Positions 1-13,639 are shown, counted from the first letter of the stretch. The stretch: DNA of 64,000 nucleotides from Hybos culiciformis (GCA_964007475.1 OZ023273.1:23051557-23115556); one strand, 5' to 3'. Program-made: numbers and translations. The notes: generated from the letters alone by a model not told the origin.

Positions 1-681
1 ATACGAGAGCAAAAGCAATGAAAAATCTAATTATCACCATAATTTTTATTACTGTACTATTCTAATACTAAATACTTTTATGCTTAAGTGCTGAACACAC
101 ACTGCATGTATAAAAACTATAAGCCCAAAATTGATAATTAAGAAATAAAAAAAAAAAACAAGATCAGTTTTGTTAAAGAAAATAAAATTTTCTAAATAAA
201 AGTCATATTCAAATAAATATTTAATCAAGTTTTTTTTTTTTTAGCAAATAATGTTCAGCTCAAAGTGATACATAAAAGTAGATAAAAACTAGTATTCTAT
301 TCTATGTATTATTATTAAAAAAATAATTATTATATTTAATATTTATAGAAACGATCGTTGAACTGCTTTCTTCATTGTGATTATAAAGGTGCTGCTGGTG
401 TTACGCAGCTTACGGATCATTAATTTGGGATATGCTAAAAAATGTTACCTATAGTCAATGTAAATTATAAGATCATTGATTTCATTTCAAATTTTTTTAA
501 ATTTTTTCAAATTAAGAATTATTTAGTAAATTAATAGCGTTTTATTTTGTATTCTATTCTTATAATTTATCTCTAATCTTCTAATATTGAGGTTTTTTAT
601 AAAACTATTAAATATATTCCAAAACTTAGAGGGTATTTGATCCCATATATTTTGAACTCTGAAGAAGAAGTTTTCACTTTG
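1..681. other. AT-rich intergenic DNA downstream of P4Halpha gene A
   Basis: No gene is recognisable on either strand. The stretch is AT-rich with short homopolymer runs. The minus-strand gene A ends at 682, so its 3' UTR and polyadenylation signal should lie here. Confidence 0.5.
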
Positions 682-3600
682 TCAAAAATCATCAGGTGTC
701 CAAATACCGTGTTGGTTTAGTTTGCATGGTCTGTGGAACATTTGTCCTTGCATTCGGAACCATTTGTTAGCAACTGAAAATGAGATATATAACACGTGAA
801 TAAAACGATAAAAAATGCTTTAAAAGCACCGTATTCGAGATATTTCCCAAAAACTAAAAATGTACTGTATTTCTCCTTTATTTAAAAGAACAAATATGAT
901 CAGCATAATTATACGTTAATATAAAATACAAAATATATATTAAGGTGTGAAGAAGATGATTAAAAAATTTGTTATTACTTAATAGTTTCCATAAGTTTTC
1001 TTTCAAAGAGCTATTCATATATATAAAAAATTTATAAATTATATAGATAGGGTTTAGAATGACAAATAAAATATACAAACATCTTAAATATATTAAACAT
1101 TTATTTTTTTAAATCAACAAAAAGCTTACCCCATTTAAAGCCTGCAAGTACTGGGCAACCACTGTGAAAAGTATTATGATTACATTTTCCGTTAGGATCA
1201 TGATTGAACCAGAATACTGCTGAACCTTTTTTCGGTTTTATAGCTAAATTAGATAATGGAAAAGCAGTAGCTCCGCCATCATCAACATCTGATAACTGAA
1301 ATTGGAAATTTTATTTCTTGAGATTGCTCATGCTACAAAATGTTAAAATAATTTTATTGGAAAATTTGAAAAGCCGTACGTGTATCTTTAATATTTTTTA
1401 TTCAAATACATATGAATGACACAGATTTACATGAATAAAAGAAAAAAAAGAAAAATGACCTCAAAGAAGGCATTTAAAATAATTTTTATCACCTCAATGA
1501 TTATAAGTAATAGTTTCAGACAAACATGTTCACTAAATATTTTAATTCAAGTGAATTCTACTTTTGATTGTTAAAGAACTCTATCTTGTCCCTTTCGATA
1601 TTGTTGTAACCTAAATTAATAATTTCAGAGCAGTTGATTTTATCCAAAACATAAAGGATGTGAGAGAAGAAATTAATTTTTTAATCAAACAAGAATTGAA
1701 CGCTGTGCAAAGTGATTTCTATGATGCAAAGATAATGGTGATTTATAATTATTAATATCTTACGTAAAACATAAGTGTTCCTATACGAGCAATTTCAGGT
1801 TGATTCTGTAAAGGAAAAGTTATATTTTAGTTAACTCCATAAAAATTCAATATTCTTTATTACCGGCCATGAATCAATATGAACGTCATACCACCCACCA
1901 AATGTATATTTGTTTACTTGCAATATTTCTGAAGTTTTCGGGGCAACCTTCAAGGCAGTAGCATCTTCAAAGCGTTGATTAATTACAGGAATAATAGAAC
2001 TAGTCACATCTTGCATCCAAAATAGCTTACTTATTCTTCCTAAAGATCTCTCTCCAGTTACTGATCCTTTTTTATAAACTGTTGCATCTATAAGACCACC
2101 TTCAGCTATATTAATTATTTCTTCCATTTCCTTTTCATATAATAATTCAGGAAAAACAATAACCAAAGGATCTAAATTAACAAATTCTATTTTTATAGGA
2201 GCCAATATTAAAAATGGATTTCCATCTCTTTTATATTTGCAATACAATTTTCCATTACCCTTGTAGGGTATTTTTTTACATACATCTTTAAGTAAGCTTC
2301 TACAAAACAAGTCATTATTTTCAACTCTTTGAAAACCATAAAGTGGTAACGTTTCAATTTCGCAACTTACTACAAGGGCGTTCCTTTGATCCGATTTAGC
2401 ATGCTATAAAAGAATAATGTTTGTGACTGCGTTTATATAACAAATACAATAATAAGTTTATATATATATGATTTACCCTCATTTGTTCGTAATCTTTTCT
2501 TCGTAAAACATTTGTTCGCAAACATTTGTTCGTAAAACATTTGTTCGTAAAAATATTTCTTCGTAAAACATTTCTTCGTAAAACATTTCTTCGTAAAACA
2601 TTTGTTCGTAAAATCATTTGTTCGTAAAACACTTGTTCGTAAAACATTTGTTCGTAAAACAATTGCTCGTAAAACTTTTGTTCGTAAAACATTTGTTCGT
2701 AAAACTTTTGTTCGTAAAACTTTTCTTCGTAAGCTGTTGAGACCCATGACTGCATTAGCCAGCATGGCGCGCGCGAACAAAAGTTTTACGAACAAATGTT
2801 TTACGAAGAAATGTTTTATAAAACATAACACACTTTTCACTTTTAGCGTTACCCAGAGCTAACGACTTGGACGTATTTTTTTTAATTTTTTTTTTGATAT
2901 TTTTTCATATATTTTTTTATTTATTTTTTTATTTTTTTTTATATTTTTTTTTTATATTTGTTTTTCATATTTTTTTTTTAATATTTTTTATATTTTTTTT
3001 ATATATTTTTTTTTAATATTTTTTATATTTTTTTTTTAATATTTTTTATATATTTTTTTTTAATATTTTTTATATTTTTGTTTACTTTTTGGTTTTTTAG
3101 AGATCAATTTTTTTTACACGTTATTTTTTTTTACAGTAGTACAATTTTTTAAATTGTAATATTATCAGCAATTCCTTCCTTCCCATTACGCAGTTTTTTA
3201 TTTTTTTTTTTATAAAGAAATATTTACGAAGAAATGTTTTACGAAGAAATGGTCTACGAAGAAATGTTTTACGAACAAATGTTTTACGAACAAATGTTTT
3301 ACGAACAAATGTTTTACGAACAAATGTTTTACGAACAAATGTTTTTACGAACAAACGTTTTACGAACAAATGTTTTTACGAAGAAATGTTTTACGAACAA
3401 ATGTTTACGAACAAATGTTTTACGTAGAAAAAATTACGAACAAATGAAGGTCTACCCATAATATGAGTATTAACTTACATATTTTAAAAATTACCTTTAA
3501 TAAAGTATCTAAATTCATGTGCAAATTGAATTTTTGAACAATTTGTTGATATACATCTATGTCATTTTTCAAAAGTTCCAACATATATGAGGTTGAATTT

Positions 3601-4220
3601 GGACTACCTAAAAATTGTTTAATTTTTTTTTGTCTAAACCAAAGAATGTACATGATATTTTATTTAGAAATTAATACGTATGTATACAATTATTTTCTTA
3701 CCAAGTTTGTGATAAGATTCTGCAAGTCCCCAATAAAGAATTGTTTTATTGAATGCTTCATTTGAATAATAATGTTGAATATCATCATATTTATTTAATG
3801 ACTCCTGTAACCATTCTATTGCTAATTCATAATTTTTGCTTTTCATAAGTTGGTAGCCTATCATATAACAGTCGGGAGATGTAAGCTTATATCTAAATGT
3901 AAAAAAAAAAAATAGAAAAATAATGCAATTAATTAGAAATTCTTTAATATCATTTATGCAATATTATCATACCTAGACTCAAATTCCAGTAATTTTCCTC
4001 GGATAATATCGTGCGTCAATAAATTATAAAATATTTGCATTCTGATAATAACATTTGTCGTATTTTCTATTTCAGATTTTAAAGTGAAATCATAATCCTC
4101 GTAATTAAAATTTTCATCTGGTTCACCTCGGGAGTTTTCGTTTTTATATTCATCGTCATTATCATCATCATCATCATCATTATCACTATCATCATCATCA
4201 TTATCATCATTATCATCATT

Positions 4221-4254
<34 letters not shown>

Positions 4255-5705
4255 CCACCTACATTATTACCTTCATCATCATTATCACTATTATCAATAT
4301 CTCTTACTGACTTACTAGCTTCCAAGAAGTCTAATTAAAAAATTATAGATTAAAATTTTCAACTCGGATATTGAGCACGAGAACTTAAATTTCCTCAAAA
4401 ATTATGTTTTTGCCTAAATTGGACTGTTTCCTTTATTTTCTGTTTCATATATTTTTCTCATTTAGAGTAGAAAATGGTTAATACAAAATTTTTATTTGAG
4501 CTACTTTTTCCAAGAAATTAACCAAAGAAATTTGAAAGGAAAATAAAACAAATGTAAATCGTTTTGGTTGTTCAATTCGCAAAAAAAAAAAAAGAAGGGC
4601 TTTGCTTATTGGACTCTTGGAGTTTCTTTTATTTTTGTACTTGGTATAATAAATTTACTGTTCCTAATTTAAAAAAAAAAATTTAATCTACAGAACTTTA
4701 CTTAGTGCAAATTTTTGTCAACAAACAACAGCCCAGTTCGTTCAGAAAAAATAATAGGCATGTACAGAAATTGGGAATAATCAATACATTAATATTTGGC
4801 GAGGATATCTTCAAATGACAAGAAATTTGTTCCTATAGGCGTACTTCTATTTTTTTTGCTGATTTGAACTACATAACAAACGCAGTTCATTGTTTTGCTA
4901 TAGTAATAAAAATGTTGTAGTCAAAGCTGATTACAAAATGATTTCTTGAATGGTTTGTAAAAAAATATCATTAACGCTACACCTTTGAAAATTTTAAAAT
5001 GTTCGAAGAACTAACTTATTTAAACTTTTTAAAATTTCTTAAGGAATAACTTTGTACGAAAAAAAAAAAATTAACGTATCTTTATGTTCATAATTTTTTT
5101 TATCATTATTTCATTTTTATACCTCTTCGAGTCATTACTAATTCTTTTATATCCTCCGCATGTTCAAGAATTTTGTTAATCAAATAAAACTCCTGTATTG
5201 GATTATCAGGCTCTTCATCAAAGTGTATGGATCTAAAATTAAGCGTTTTTTTTTGTTATTTAAATTATATATTTTGTCGCCTCGCCGCCGTGTCGGAGAT
5301 ATAAGTGATCATGGTTAAAGTGGCGGAACTACTCAAACTAGAGTAGTCCCAATTAGCGCTTACGTACCGTTTTGACACATTTTAATAGGTGAGGTTTCAA
5401 TTTAATTAATTTCATTTGTTAAAATCGCTTCGATTAAATATTATGTGACAGTGATTCATCGGATCAAAAATTAATTGAAAATTCATCAATACTTTATTAT
5501 ATATTGTAAAAATTGAGTAGTTAATGGCAATGAGGACCACTTACTCCCTTAAAATCATAAAATTGTTTCGATATCCTCTTAAAAAATTAGTTGTTTCGTC
5601 AATAATCGTTGAATCAGTTTCAATAATTTTTCCTAATTGAGAAATTATGTTACCATAGTTAACTGACACGACCGCAAATAAGGTGGAAAATCTTATTATT
5701 AACAT
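682..5705 (-). CDS. Prolyl 4-hydroxylase alpha-subunit-like protein (paralogue A), nine exons, Asp-rich insert
   Basis: Exons on the minus strand: 5705-5545, 5232-5123, 4330-3973, 3892-3702, 3607-3495, 2403-1864, 1805-1764, 1295-1130 and 773-682. All introns are GT-AG and the phases join into 590 codons plus TGA. The N terminus is hydrophobic, like an ER signal peptide. The P4Ha_N-like region spans roughly residues 20-180, the TPR-like substrate-binding region (exons 4-5) 210-311, and the 2OG-Fe(II) oxygenase core 345-585. Iron ligands are H486 and D488 (YDVHIDSW) and H549; K559, the expected 2-oxoglutarate lysine, follows ten residues after H549 as in the family. Odd points: exon 3 carries an Asp/Asn-rich tract (about residues 101-152) encoded by GAT repeats, exon 6 has a long 5' extension with no counterpart in B or C, and intron 5 is filled by a Foldback-like repeat. 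Substrate is inferred from the family only. Confidence 0.85.
2479..3447. mobile_element. Foldback-like element with tandem-repeat inverted arms, in intron 5 of gene A
   Basis: The left arm (about 2479-2735) is a tandem array of a 15-16-bp unit, CGTAAAACATTTGTT with variants. The right arm (about 3222-3447) is the same array inverted, with a short inverted patch at 2775-2823. The outermost arm sequences match (TCATTTGTTCGTAA at the left end, its complement at the right). The flanks end in similar ACCC-containing stretches that could be an imperfect target duplication. The middle (about 2870-3110) is T-rich. Arms made of tandem short repeats are the hallmark of Drosophila Foldback elements; membership of that group is inference. 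The element lies wholly inside intron 5. Confidence 0.55.
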
Positions 5706-6991
5706 TATTTCTATTTTTTTTTTTCTTATAATAAATAACTTCTAATGCTAACGTCTAAATGCTATATTCTCAAGAGCTGAATTCTCACTACATGCATAGA
5801 AACTCCAAAAATAAAAATTTTAAAAAGTCATGTTAAACTAAATATTTAATCAACTGTACATTACGTATAATATAAATGATAAAATAAAGAATATTCATAT
5901 GAAATTGATTAAACATAATAGATAAAAACAGTGCCTTAAATATAATTTTTTGCTTAAGTATATATAGAAATTAAAAAAAAAAAAATTAAAGGCGATCGTT
6001 GAACTTTTTTTTTGAATAAAGATTTCGATTAATTTTCTATTCGATTGATTCTCCATTATAAGGAATTTTAATGCATTTAGTATTTCTCCACGTATTGTAG
6101 CTCGAAAATTAATATTATCTATCTAAATTTGTTTATAATGTAGAAATGTAGAGAATTAGGGCTTACCTACTCATTTTCTGTTTTAAATTTTAATTTATTA
6201 AATTTTGAAAATTGACAAAAGTGGGTATCAACCATAATCTCTTATCCTAGGGGTTTGCCACGAGCCAATTAAGTGGTTCAATGAAATATTGCAATTGATT
6301 TTAGATTATTTTACATTTAAGTATTTTGTGATTGCAATGAAAGTCAGATAAATTTACCTATGGCAAATGATTGCAAGTTATTTCAAGTGCACGAAATTTT
6401 AAATGATTTGAAATGATTGCTAAATGATTGCAATAAAAGTGGCCGGTGATTTCATTCGTGACAAAAGCTTGGCTTTTATTTTAGAAAAAGTAGATTTAGT
6501 TGTAAAAAAATTACTTTTTAATATTGGGGATAATAATTGTTTTTCATTTTCTCCATTCCACAACTGTAGACTTTGTCGACCTCAGCCCAAATCCATGTAC
6601 ATAATCAGGAACTCAAAATTTCGTTCCTTTCTGAAATCCATTAATACTATGTTTAATTTGAGACTATACAATTTTTATTACATTTATTTTGCCGACATTT
6701 AAAAAATATTTCTACTTTTTAGTCATTATAAAAGGAAAATTTTGTTAGCCAGTTTTTTTTTTATTTTTATTTAAATGTCTATATTTAAAACAAAGAAGCC
6801 AAGCCAAAATTAAAAAAATTATAATTAATGAATACAATAATGAACCAGACAGACGTATTGGTGAACTGGGTGAACTTCTCTTCTTAAATTCTATCATTGT
6901 TAATTAAAATTTGTTTTTTGGAAATAAACAATCAATTAGGATAATAATCCATTTTTTTATTTATTTGTTTGTAATTTGAAAATTTATTTCC
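5706..6991. other. Intergenic region between genes A and B
   Basis: AT-rich DNA upstream of A and downstream of B, both on the minus strand. An open frame at 6424-6702 has no recognisable domain and I do not count it as a gene. The region is repeated at 41117-42390 with small indels. No clear TATA box was identified for gene A. Confidence 0.5.
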
Positions 6992-9528
6992 TTAAATATC
7001 ATCCACGGTCCAAACATCATTTTTATTCTGTTTGCATGGCATTTTAAGCACTTGTTCGCGTTGTCTGAACCATTTATTGGCTACTAAAAAAGAAATAAAC
7101 GGTTCAATATTCAATAATTTTCTTGTTTAAGCATTTGTTGTACCCCATTTCGTTCCAACGACTACTGGACAACCACTATGCAAAGTATTGTAATCATTTT
7201 CTCCACTTGGGAGAGTATTAAACCAAAATATTGCTGATCCTTTTTGCGGTAACATTGAAACATTTGCTAAAGGAAATACTGTTGACCCGCCTTCCACTAC
7301 ATCCGATAGCTAAAATACCAGTTATGATGAGATCGTACTTTACAAAATTTTACAGGCAAATCCAAAAATTATTGGTAAAAAGTTTCTCAAAAAAAAAATT
7401 AAATAAAATTTCAAAATGTTTTAAAGATAAATCAAAAATTTAAATAACTTTTTCTTACATAAAACATAAGGGTTGAAATTCTGTTGATTAGAGGTGAATC
7501 CTTGAAAAATAAAAAAATAAAAATAAAGTTGCAGAAAATTTTAAATTATTTTACCTCACCTCAAACGAATCGTAATGAGTATCATACCAACCTCCAAATG
7601 TATATTTATTAACTTGCAAGACTTCTGAAGATTCAGAGTCAGTTGACAAGCCTGTTGCATCTTGAATGCGCTGATTAAGGTTTGAAACTATTGGATGAAG
7701 ATTATCCTCAAACCAAAATAATTTGCTCACCCTCCCAGGACTGAAAATATTACCACTTGTATCGTGAACCATTGCATTTTCAAGTTTATCTTTTGAAATT
7801 GTTTGAATTATTTCTATTTCCTTATCCGAAATAATTTCATGGAATACCACTACTAAAGGATTTAGATTAATATATTCCATTTTAATAGGCGCTAAAATTA
7901 AAAATGGATGCTCTTTTGTTTTATATCTACAAAACAAACTTCTTTGAATTTTTGAAGATTGCTGAAGTTCTCCTTTACATGCAGCTTTTAAACGTCTATC
8001 ATTTTCTATTTGTTCTTTCTGAAATATTATAAAAAATTTAAATATACGTACAATTTCTGTTTCAATATTAAGATGTGTGTAAACACGTGTAATAGCATAC
8101 TTGTAATTTTTTTTTATAATTCCAGATACTGGATACAAAGTTATCACATTTGAAAAGTACTGATTACTTTATTAAAAAAAGTAATTTTATTTGATAATGT
8201 CCCAGAATGGAATCATGACCGAACAGCCCGGCCGATAATAGCTGACTAGCTGACCGAACAGCCCGGCCGATAATAGCTGACTAGTCGTTAATAAAAACAA
8301 CTTTTCACTTACATTTAACAGATTATCTTCCGATTTCTGATCGAAATTTTTCATAAATTCTCGATATTTGACTAATTTTTGTAATATCTGATCATTAGCA
8401 CCATCTGTTGTAAACATATTCCAAATTATAGAAAGTGAATCTAATATAGAAGTAAGTGGAACTAAAAATTAATATAAAATTATATATTGATATAAATAAA
8501 AAGGTTAGAGGTCTGATGTATAATTGAATAACATGATGTCGTACACCATGATGTTCTTACCATTGCGAACTATTGATTCTGCCAAATGTAACAAAATATC
8601 TGTTCGGATATTTTTTAATAAATTATTTTCATCTGTTTCATTATCCCACATTGATAATGCATTTTCAAACCAATCTGCTGCAAGATCAAATTTTTTATTT
8701 AAAACGAGACTTTTCGCAATCTCATAACAATCATTGGGTAATAATTTATACCTAAATGTAAATAAAATTTTTGTTTGTCATAAAAATTTATAAAATTTTA
8801 ACAGAAATTCATAACTACTTACTTCGATTTAAATTGAAGAAGCTCCCCTTTAATAAAATTTTCCACCGAAATATTATAAATATCTTGTAATCTTGCAATA
8901 TTAATTGTCAGTTGATTTAAATGTACATTTAAATCAAGGTGGCTTTCATTATAATTATTGATAAATTCAACTACGAATTAACAAAAAAATAAAAAAAAAA
9001 TATGTCGAATCAATAAAAATATCAACTCTTTACTCTATGAATGTAGAAAAGTTAGTTAAAAAATTTGGAAATTAATTGAGTTTTTGTTCGGAAATTTCTG
9101 GTCCCGATAAACTAGCCGAATCAAAAATTTTTTTGATTGATATGAACATCAGTTTTTTGAAAACTTTATAACTTACTTTTTCGCAGTTTCATCAGATCTA
9201 ATAATTTGTAATAATTTGTTTCATTGCCATAAATTTCTTTTATTAAAAAGTATTCCTTAATTGGGTTGCTCGGTTCAACACTGAAATCTAGAGATCTATA
9301 AATCAAATATATACATGAAAAAATGTTCTTTTATTTTTTTTATTTTTGTTACAAAGGTATACCTTACCTCAAAATTTCCGTAAGTTTGGATTGATACTCC
9401 AACAACATATTTATAGATTTATTTATGAATGCTCGTTCAGTTGTGAATATGTGTTCTAAATTGGAAAATAAGCAATACGAAGCTTTTCCGAAAAACAAAA
9501 GAATTAACAAAATCTTTATATTTGTCAT
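6992..9528 (-). CDS. Prolyl 4-hydroxylase alpha-subunit-like protein (paralogue B), nine exons
   Basis: Exons on the minus strand: 9528-9368, 9295-9177, 8970-8823, 8751-8561, 8461-8313, 8018-7560, 7500-7459, 7309-7144 and 7083-6992. They join in phase to 508 codons plus TAA. The start at 9528 gives a signal peptide of about 19 residues (hydrophobic ILLILLFF then ASYC). The P4Ha_N-like region covers about 20-150, the TPR-like region 143-256, and the oxygenase core 300-500. Iron ligands are H404, D406 and H467, and the 2-oxoglutarate lysine is K477. The protein should act in the ER lumen; family members need protein disulfide isomerase as partner. A TATA-like box lies at 9703-9710. B' (42391-45301) is its duplicate; the two are nearly identical. 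Confidence 0.9.
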
Positions 9529-10495
9529 AATTGGAATTTAATTTAAATTAGGAAAAAAACAAAAATTGTTTTACCTAATCTGATAAAATATTAATTAAAA
9601 ATAATTTCAGTTTTTCATAAAATTATTGATTTTATAAAAATTTATTTACGCAATGGCAATAATGTTAATATTTAAAAATAAAAAAATTTGTATAAATAGC
9701 TGTTTTTATATTAATAATAATAAGCAATATATGATATTTTAAATTACACGGTGCATCGAAAATTTAACATTAGTTTCGCTAAGTGAACACTAATAAACAG
9801 AGATTTGATCTCTTGGAGTAACAGAATTTTCTCTCACTTTAACTACCTACCAGTTAATGGTTGCTGCAGCAATCGATTTGATGCGATTTTATCAGCGTCT
9901 TTTGAAATAGAATGTTTATTGTTGGTTTATGCACACCTTATATGTCATATGTACACATGCCTCATAAGATCGTATTTATAATAAGCCGAAGTTGTGTGGA
10001 TGGCTTACTTTCAGGTAAGGTTAAGTATGCAGGTGGATAATAAGAATACATATATTATTTTATTACTATATTTATAAATATTTCAAATTTAATTATTTTA
10101 TTCTTATTATAAGATAGTTATATTAAATATTATTATTGCAGTATTTAATTCAAAGTTTCTGTAAATCTGAAAAAAATAGAGGAATAACTAAATAAATAAA
10201 TAGAATCAGTATTTTGGCAAGACAAATATTTTTGCATGGAACTGAATTTAAAAAAATCAATTAAAAGAAAAAAACCAAAAAGGATGCAGCTTTTCAATTT
10301 GTATAAGATTACGTATTATTTTAAAAATGTTGAAATAAAATTATGCAATTTTAATAAAACAATATGTATAGTATACGTGCGTTTCTTTAATTACGAGACA
10401 TTAAAAAGAATTACAAAATATGTTTTATAAAAATTTAATAAAAAATAAAAAAATCAATGATTAAAGTAAATTTATTATAAGTTAAAAAAAATACA
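9529..10495. other. Intergenic region between B and C, with the empty sites of later insertions
   Basis: Contains the B promoter (see 9703-9710). It also keeps two unoccupied target sites: near 9940, where the CsRn1-like retroelement entered the right copy, and near 10105, where the GAAGTGAAACTTC repeat entered. An open frame at 10236-10430 is Lys- and Asn-rich and is not a convincing gene. Confidence 0.6.
9640..9775 (-). promoter_or_regulatory. Promoter module of gene B (TATA box 9703-9710)
   Basis: The minus strand carries ATATAAAAACAGCTATTTATA about 175 bp before the ATG. Blocks shared with the promoter of C (13640-13810) are AAATTACACGGTG, AAATAGCTGTTTTTATA and ATTTACGCARTGG on the plus strand, while the spacers differ. 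Conservation between diverged paralogues suggests a working core promoter; no start site can be fixed. Confidence 0.5.
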
Positions 10496-13400
10496 TTAAA
10501 CGTCATCTATGGTCCAACCATCATTTTCATTACTTTTACACGGTTTTTTGAAAATATGAGCACTATATTTAAACCATTTGTTGGCCACTTAAATAGAAAC
10601 GCGATTAAATTTTAAATCAAAAAATTTCAATTTATTTATTATACCCCATTTCGTTCCAACGACCACTGGACAACCACTATGCAAAGTTTTATAATCATTT
10701 CCCCCGCTAGGGAGAGTATTAAACCAAAACATTGCTGATCCCTTTTGTGGTAACATTGAAACATTTGCTAAAGGAAAAACTGTTGAGCCGCCTTCAACCA
10801 CATCAGATAGCTAAAATGCAGTCATACTTATTAAATATTATAGCAAAAATTATTGTTAAGATGAGCCTTACATTTTATTTCGAAACAGTAAAACAAATAG
10901 ATGATGTGTTTTAAAATATTTAAAAAAAATTAAAAGATAAATAAAAAATTAAAAGAAATAATTATTTACTTACATAAAACATAAGGGTTGAAATACGGTT
11001 GATTAGAGGTGAGTCCTTGAATGAAAAAAAATAAGAAAATTTTGCAAAAATTAGGAAAAATGTTATGTCACCTCAAACGAATCGTAATGAGCATCGTACC
11101 AACCTCCAAATGTATATTTGTTAACTTGCAAGACCTCTGAAGATTCAAAGTCAGTTGACAGGCCTGTTGCATCTTCAATTCGTTGATTTAGAATTGGAAC
11201 TATCGGATGAAGATCATCCTCAAACCAAAATAATTTGCTCACCCTCACAAGACTGACAATACTACTATTTAAAGTGTGAACCATTGCGTTTTCAAGTTTA
11301 TCTTTTGAAATTGTTTGAATTATTTCTATTTCCTTATCCGAAATAATTTCATGGAATACAATTACTAAAGGATTTAGATTAATATATTCCATTTTAATAG
11401 GCGCTAAAGTTAAAAATGAATGATTGTTTGTTTTATATCTACAAAACAAACTTCTTAGAATTTTTGAAGTTTGCTTAAGTTCTCCTTTACATGCAGCATT
11501 CAAACGTTCATCATTTTCGATATATGCTTTCTAAAATATGATCACAAATATTGATAAAGATACATAATAATAAACATTATGAGCATTGAACAATTAATTG
11601 CAAGAACACTTTTCTTTCTATCCATAAAATTCAATTATGGAAAGAACTCCAGTACACAGGGCTGTGAAGTCAGAGTCGGTAGTAATTTTTGAGGAGTGGG
11701 ACTCGAAGTTGGAGACGGTAATTTTGATGTCCGACTCCACATACTGCCAGCGAAAAATGTCTGTGATAAATTCGATATTAAAAGACTTTTCACTTACATT
11801 TCCCAAATTTTTCATGAATTCTCTATATTTTACCAATTTTTCTGATAATTGATCATTAGAGCCATCCGTTGTAAACATATTCCAAATTATAGAAAGTGAA
11901 TCTAATACAGAAGTAAATGGAGCTAAAAATTGGTACAAAAATTAAATACATATATGCAGTGGATATTCGAAATTTGTAAAAATATTATGTACGCTTAAAA
12001 AAATCTCAACATTGTAGAGCTCTAAAAATTACATTTTTTAAGGTACAAACTACAGCATATTCTAAGTTAAAATATCCAAATTTGAACCCATCAAGGATAA
12101 TCTTTGCACAAGCCCAAGTTCAAAAGTCTTTTAACTTTCAAAATACTATTTACCGTATTTGTAACTTCAACGTGCGTCTTTCATATACAAAGTCATTTAC
12201 TGAAACGCTGTATTAAACTATTAAATTTTCACTAAGGTACCGAATTTTCACTAGGGCACGGATATCTTTTTAAATTTTATACAAGTGGTACGGCTGGACT
12301 TCACCTACTGCCGGAATATAACCATTATATTATATTTTGTTAATCACTCTTTAAATTTCTTCGATTATTTAGACAGAGTATTCTTAGTATAAATAAATCT
12401 GGATTGTAGTAAGCTTTTGGACTGATATTGATAAAGTTGAATACCATATTGACTGATAATTATTGGCATATTATGGTATATGGTTATTTAAGTTGAATAT
12501 TGACATGTACATCGAATAAAATAATCATTATGATAGAATTCCTATTTGATTAGTTCAACTTGAATTTTTATACAAAAATGTAACTTTAGATTTTTCCCCC
12601 AATTAATGATTTCTTACCATTGCGAACTATTGATTCTGCCAAATTTAACAAAATATCTGTTCTTTCGAAATACGTATTTTTTAATAAATCTGTTTTATTA
12701 TCCCATATTGATAATGCATTTTCAAACCAATCTGCTGCAAGATCAAATTTTTTATTAAAAAGAAGACTTTTTGCAATCTCATAACAATCATTGGGCAATA
12801 ATTTATACCTAAAATGTAAACAAGATTTTTGTTTGTCACAAAAATTTATAAAATTATATTTACTTACTTCGATTTAAATTGAAGAAGCTCCCCTTTAATA
12901 AAATTTTCCACCGAAATATTATAAATATCTTGTAATCTTGCAATATTAATTGTTAGTTGATTTAAATGTACATTTATATCAATCTGGCTCTCTTTAGAAT
13001 TATTGATAAATTTAGCTATAAATTAAGAAAAAGACAGTTATAATTAATTAAAAAAAAAATTAGTTTAAAAATATTTATAAAGTACTAAATTAATTTTTTT
13101 TAATTATTATTATTATTATTATTATATGTTTATAGGAAAATAATCAAATATTTTTATAATAAAATTATATGTACATAAATATATATTCATGGGAAAATTT
13201 TATTTTTTTTTATTAATATTTACAACAGTTTTTGTAGGCTTTACCTTCATTACTTACTTTGTCGTAATTTCATCAAATCTTTTAATTTTTCCGAATTTGT
13301 TTCATTTTCATAAATTTCTTTTAATAAAAAGTATTCCTGAATTGGATTATTTGGTTCGCTATTGAAGTCTAGAGATCTACAAATGAAATAAATAATAGAT

Positions 13401-13608
13401 TTTTGTTTCTTTTCATAATTAATTTTGTTCTTTTAAGGAAACATTACCTCATAATGTTCGAAAGTTTTGATTGATATTGTAATAAAATATTTAGAGATTT
13501 ATTTATTAATGCTCGTTCAGTAATGAATAAGTTCTCTAAATTAGAAAATAAGCAATACGAAGCTTCCCCGAATAAAAATAGAATTAAAAAGATCTTTGTA
13601 TTTATCAT
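10496..13608 (-). CDS. Prolyl 4-hydroxylase alpha-subunit-like protein (paralogue C), nine exons
   Basis: Exons on the minus strand: 13608-13448, 13376-13258, 13015-12868, 12808-12618, 11922-11798, 11530-11072, 11015-10974, 10810-10645 and 10587-10496. Every junction is GT-AG and the phases close on 500 codons plus TAA. The first 19 residues look like a signal peptide (IFLILFLFGEASYC). P4Ha_N-like helices cover about 20-142, the TPR-like substrate-binding region 143-248, and the double-stranded beta-helix oxygenase core 290-490. Catalytic residues are H396 and D398 (YDAHYDSF), H459 and K469 (HSGCPVVVGTKW). The length is close to the usual 510-550 aa of the family. Intron 4 is long (about 0.7 kb) and intron 5 holds a hAT end fragment. 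C' is its duplicate. Confidence 0.92.
11655..11760. mobile_element. hAT-type terminal fragment in intron 5 of gene C
   Basis: The stretch starts with CAGGGCTGTGAAGTC and contains paired AGTCGG and CCGACTCC motifs, as at the ends of a common hAT non-autonomous family. Only one end is clear. The same fragment is in C' near 59925-60030, so it predates the duplication. Confidence 0.45.
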
Positions 13609-13639
13609 AACTGAGGCTATGGTCTGAATTAAAATTAAA

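Noticed and set aside
2396..3461. Several overlapping repetitive frames (FYEQ and RKTFV type) on both strands
   Set aside because: They are translations of the 15-16-bp tandem repeats in the Foldback-like element within intron 5 of gene A.
6424..6702. 92-aa open frame repeated at 41833-42066
   Set aside because: Present twice only because the segment is duplicated; the right copy has a deletion and altered end, and no domain is recognisable.
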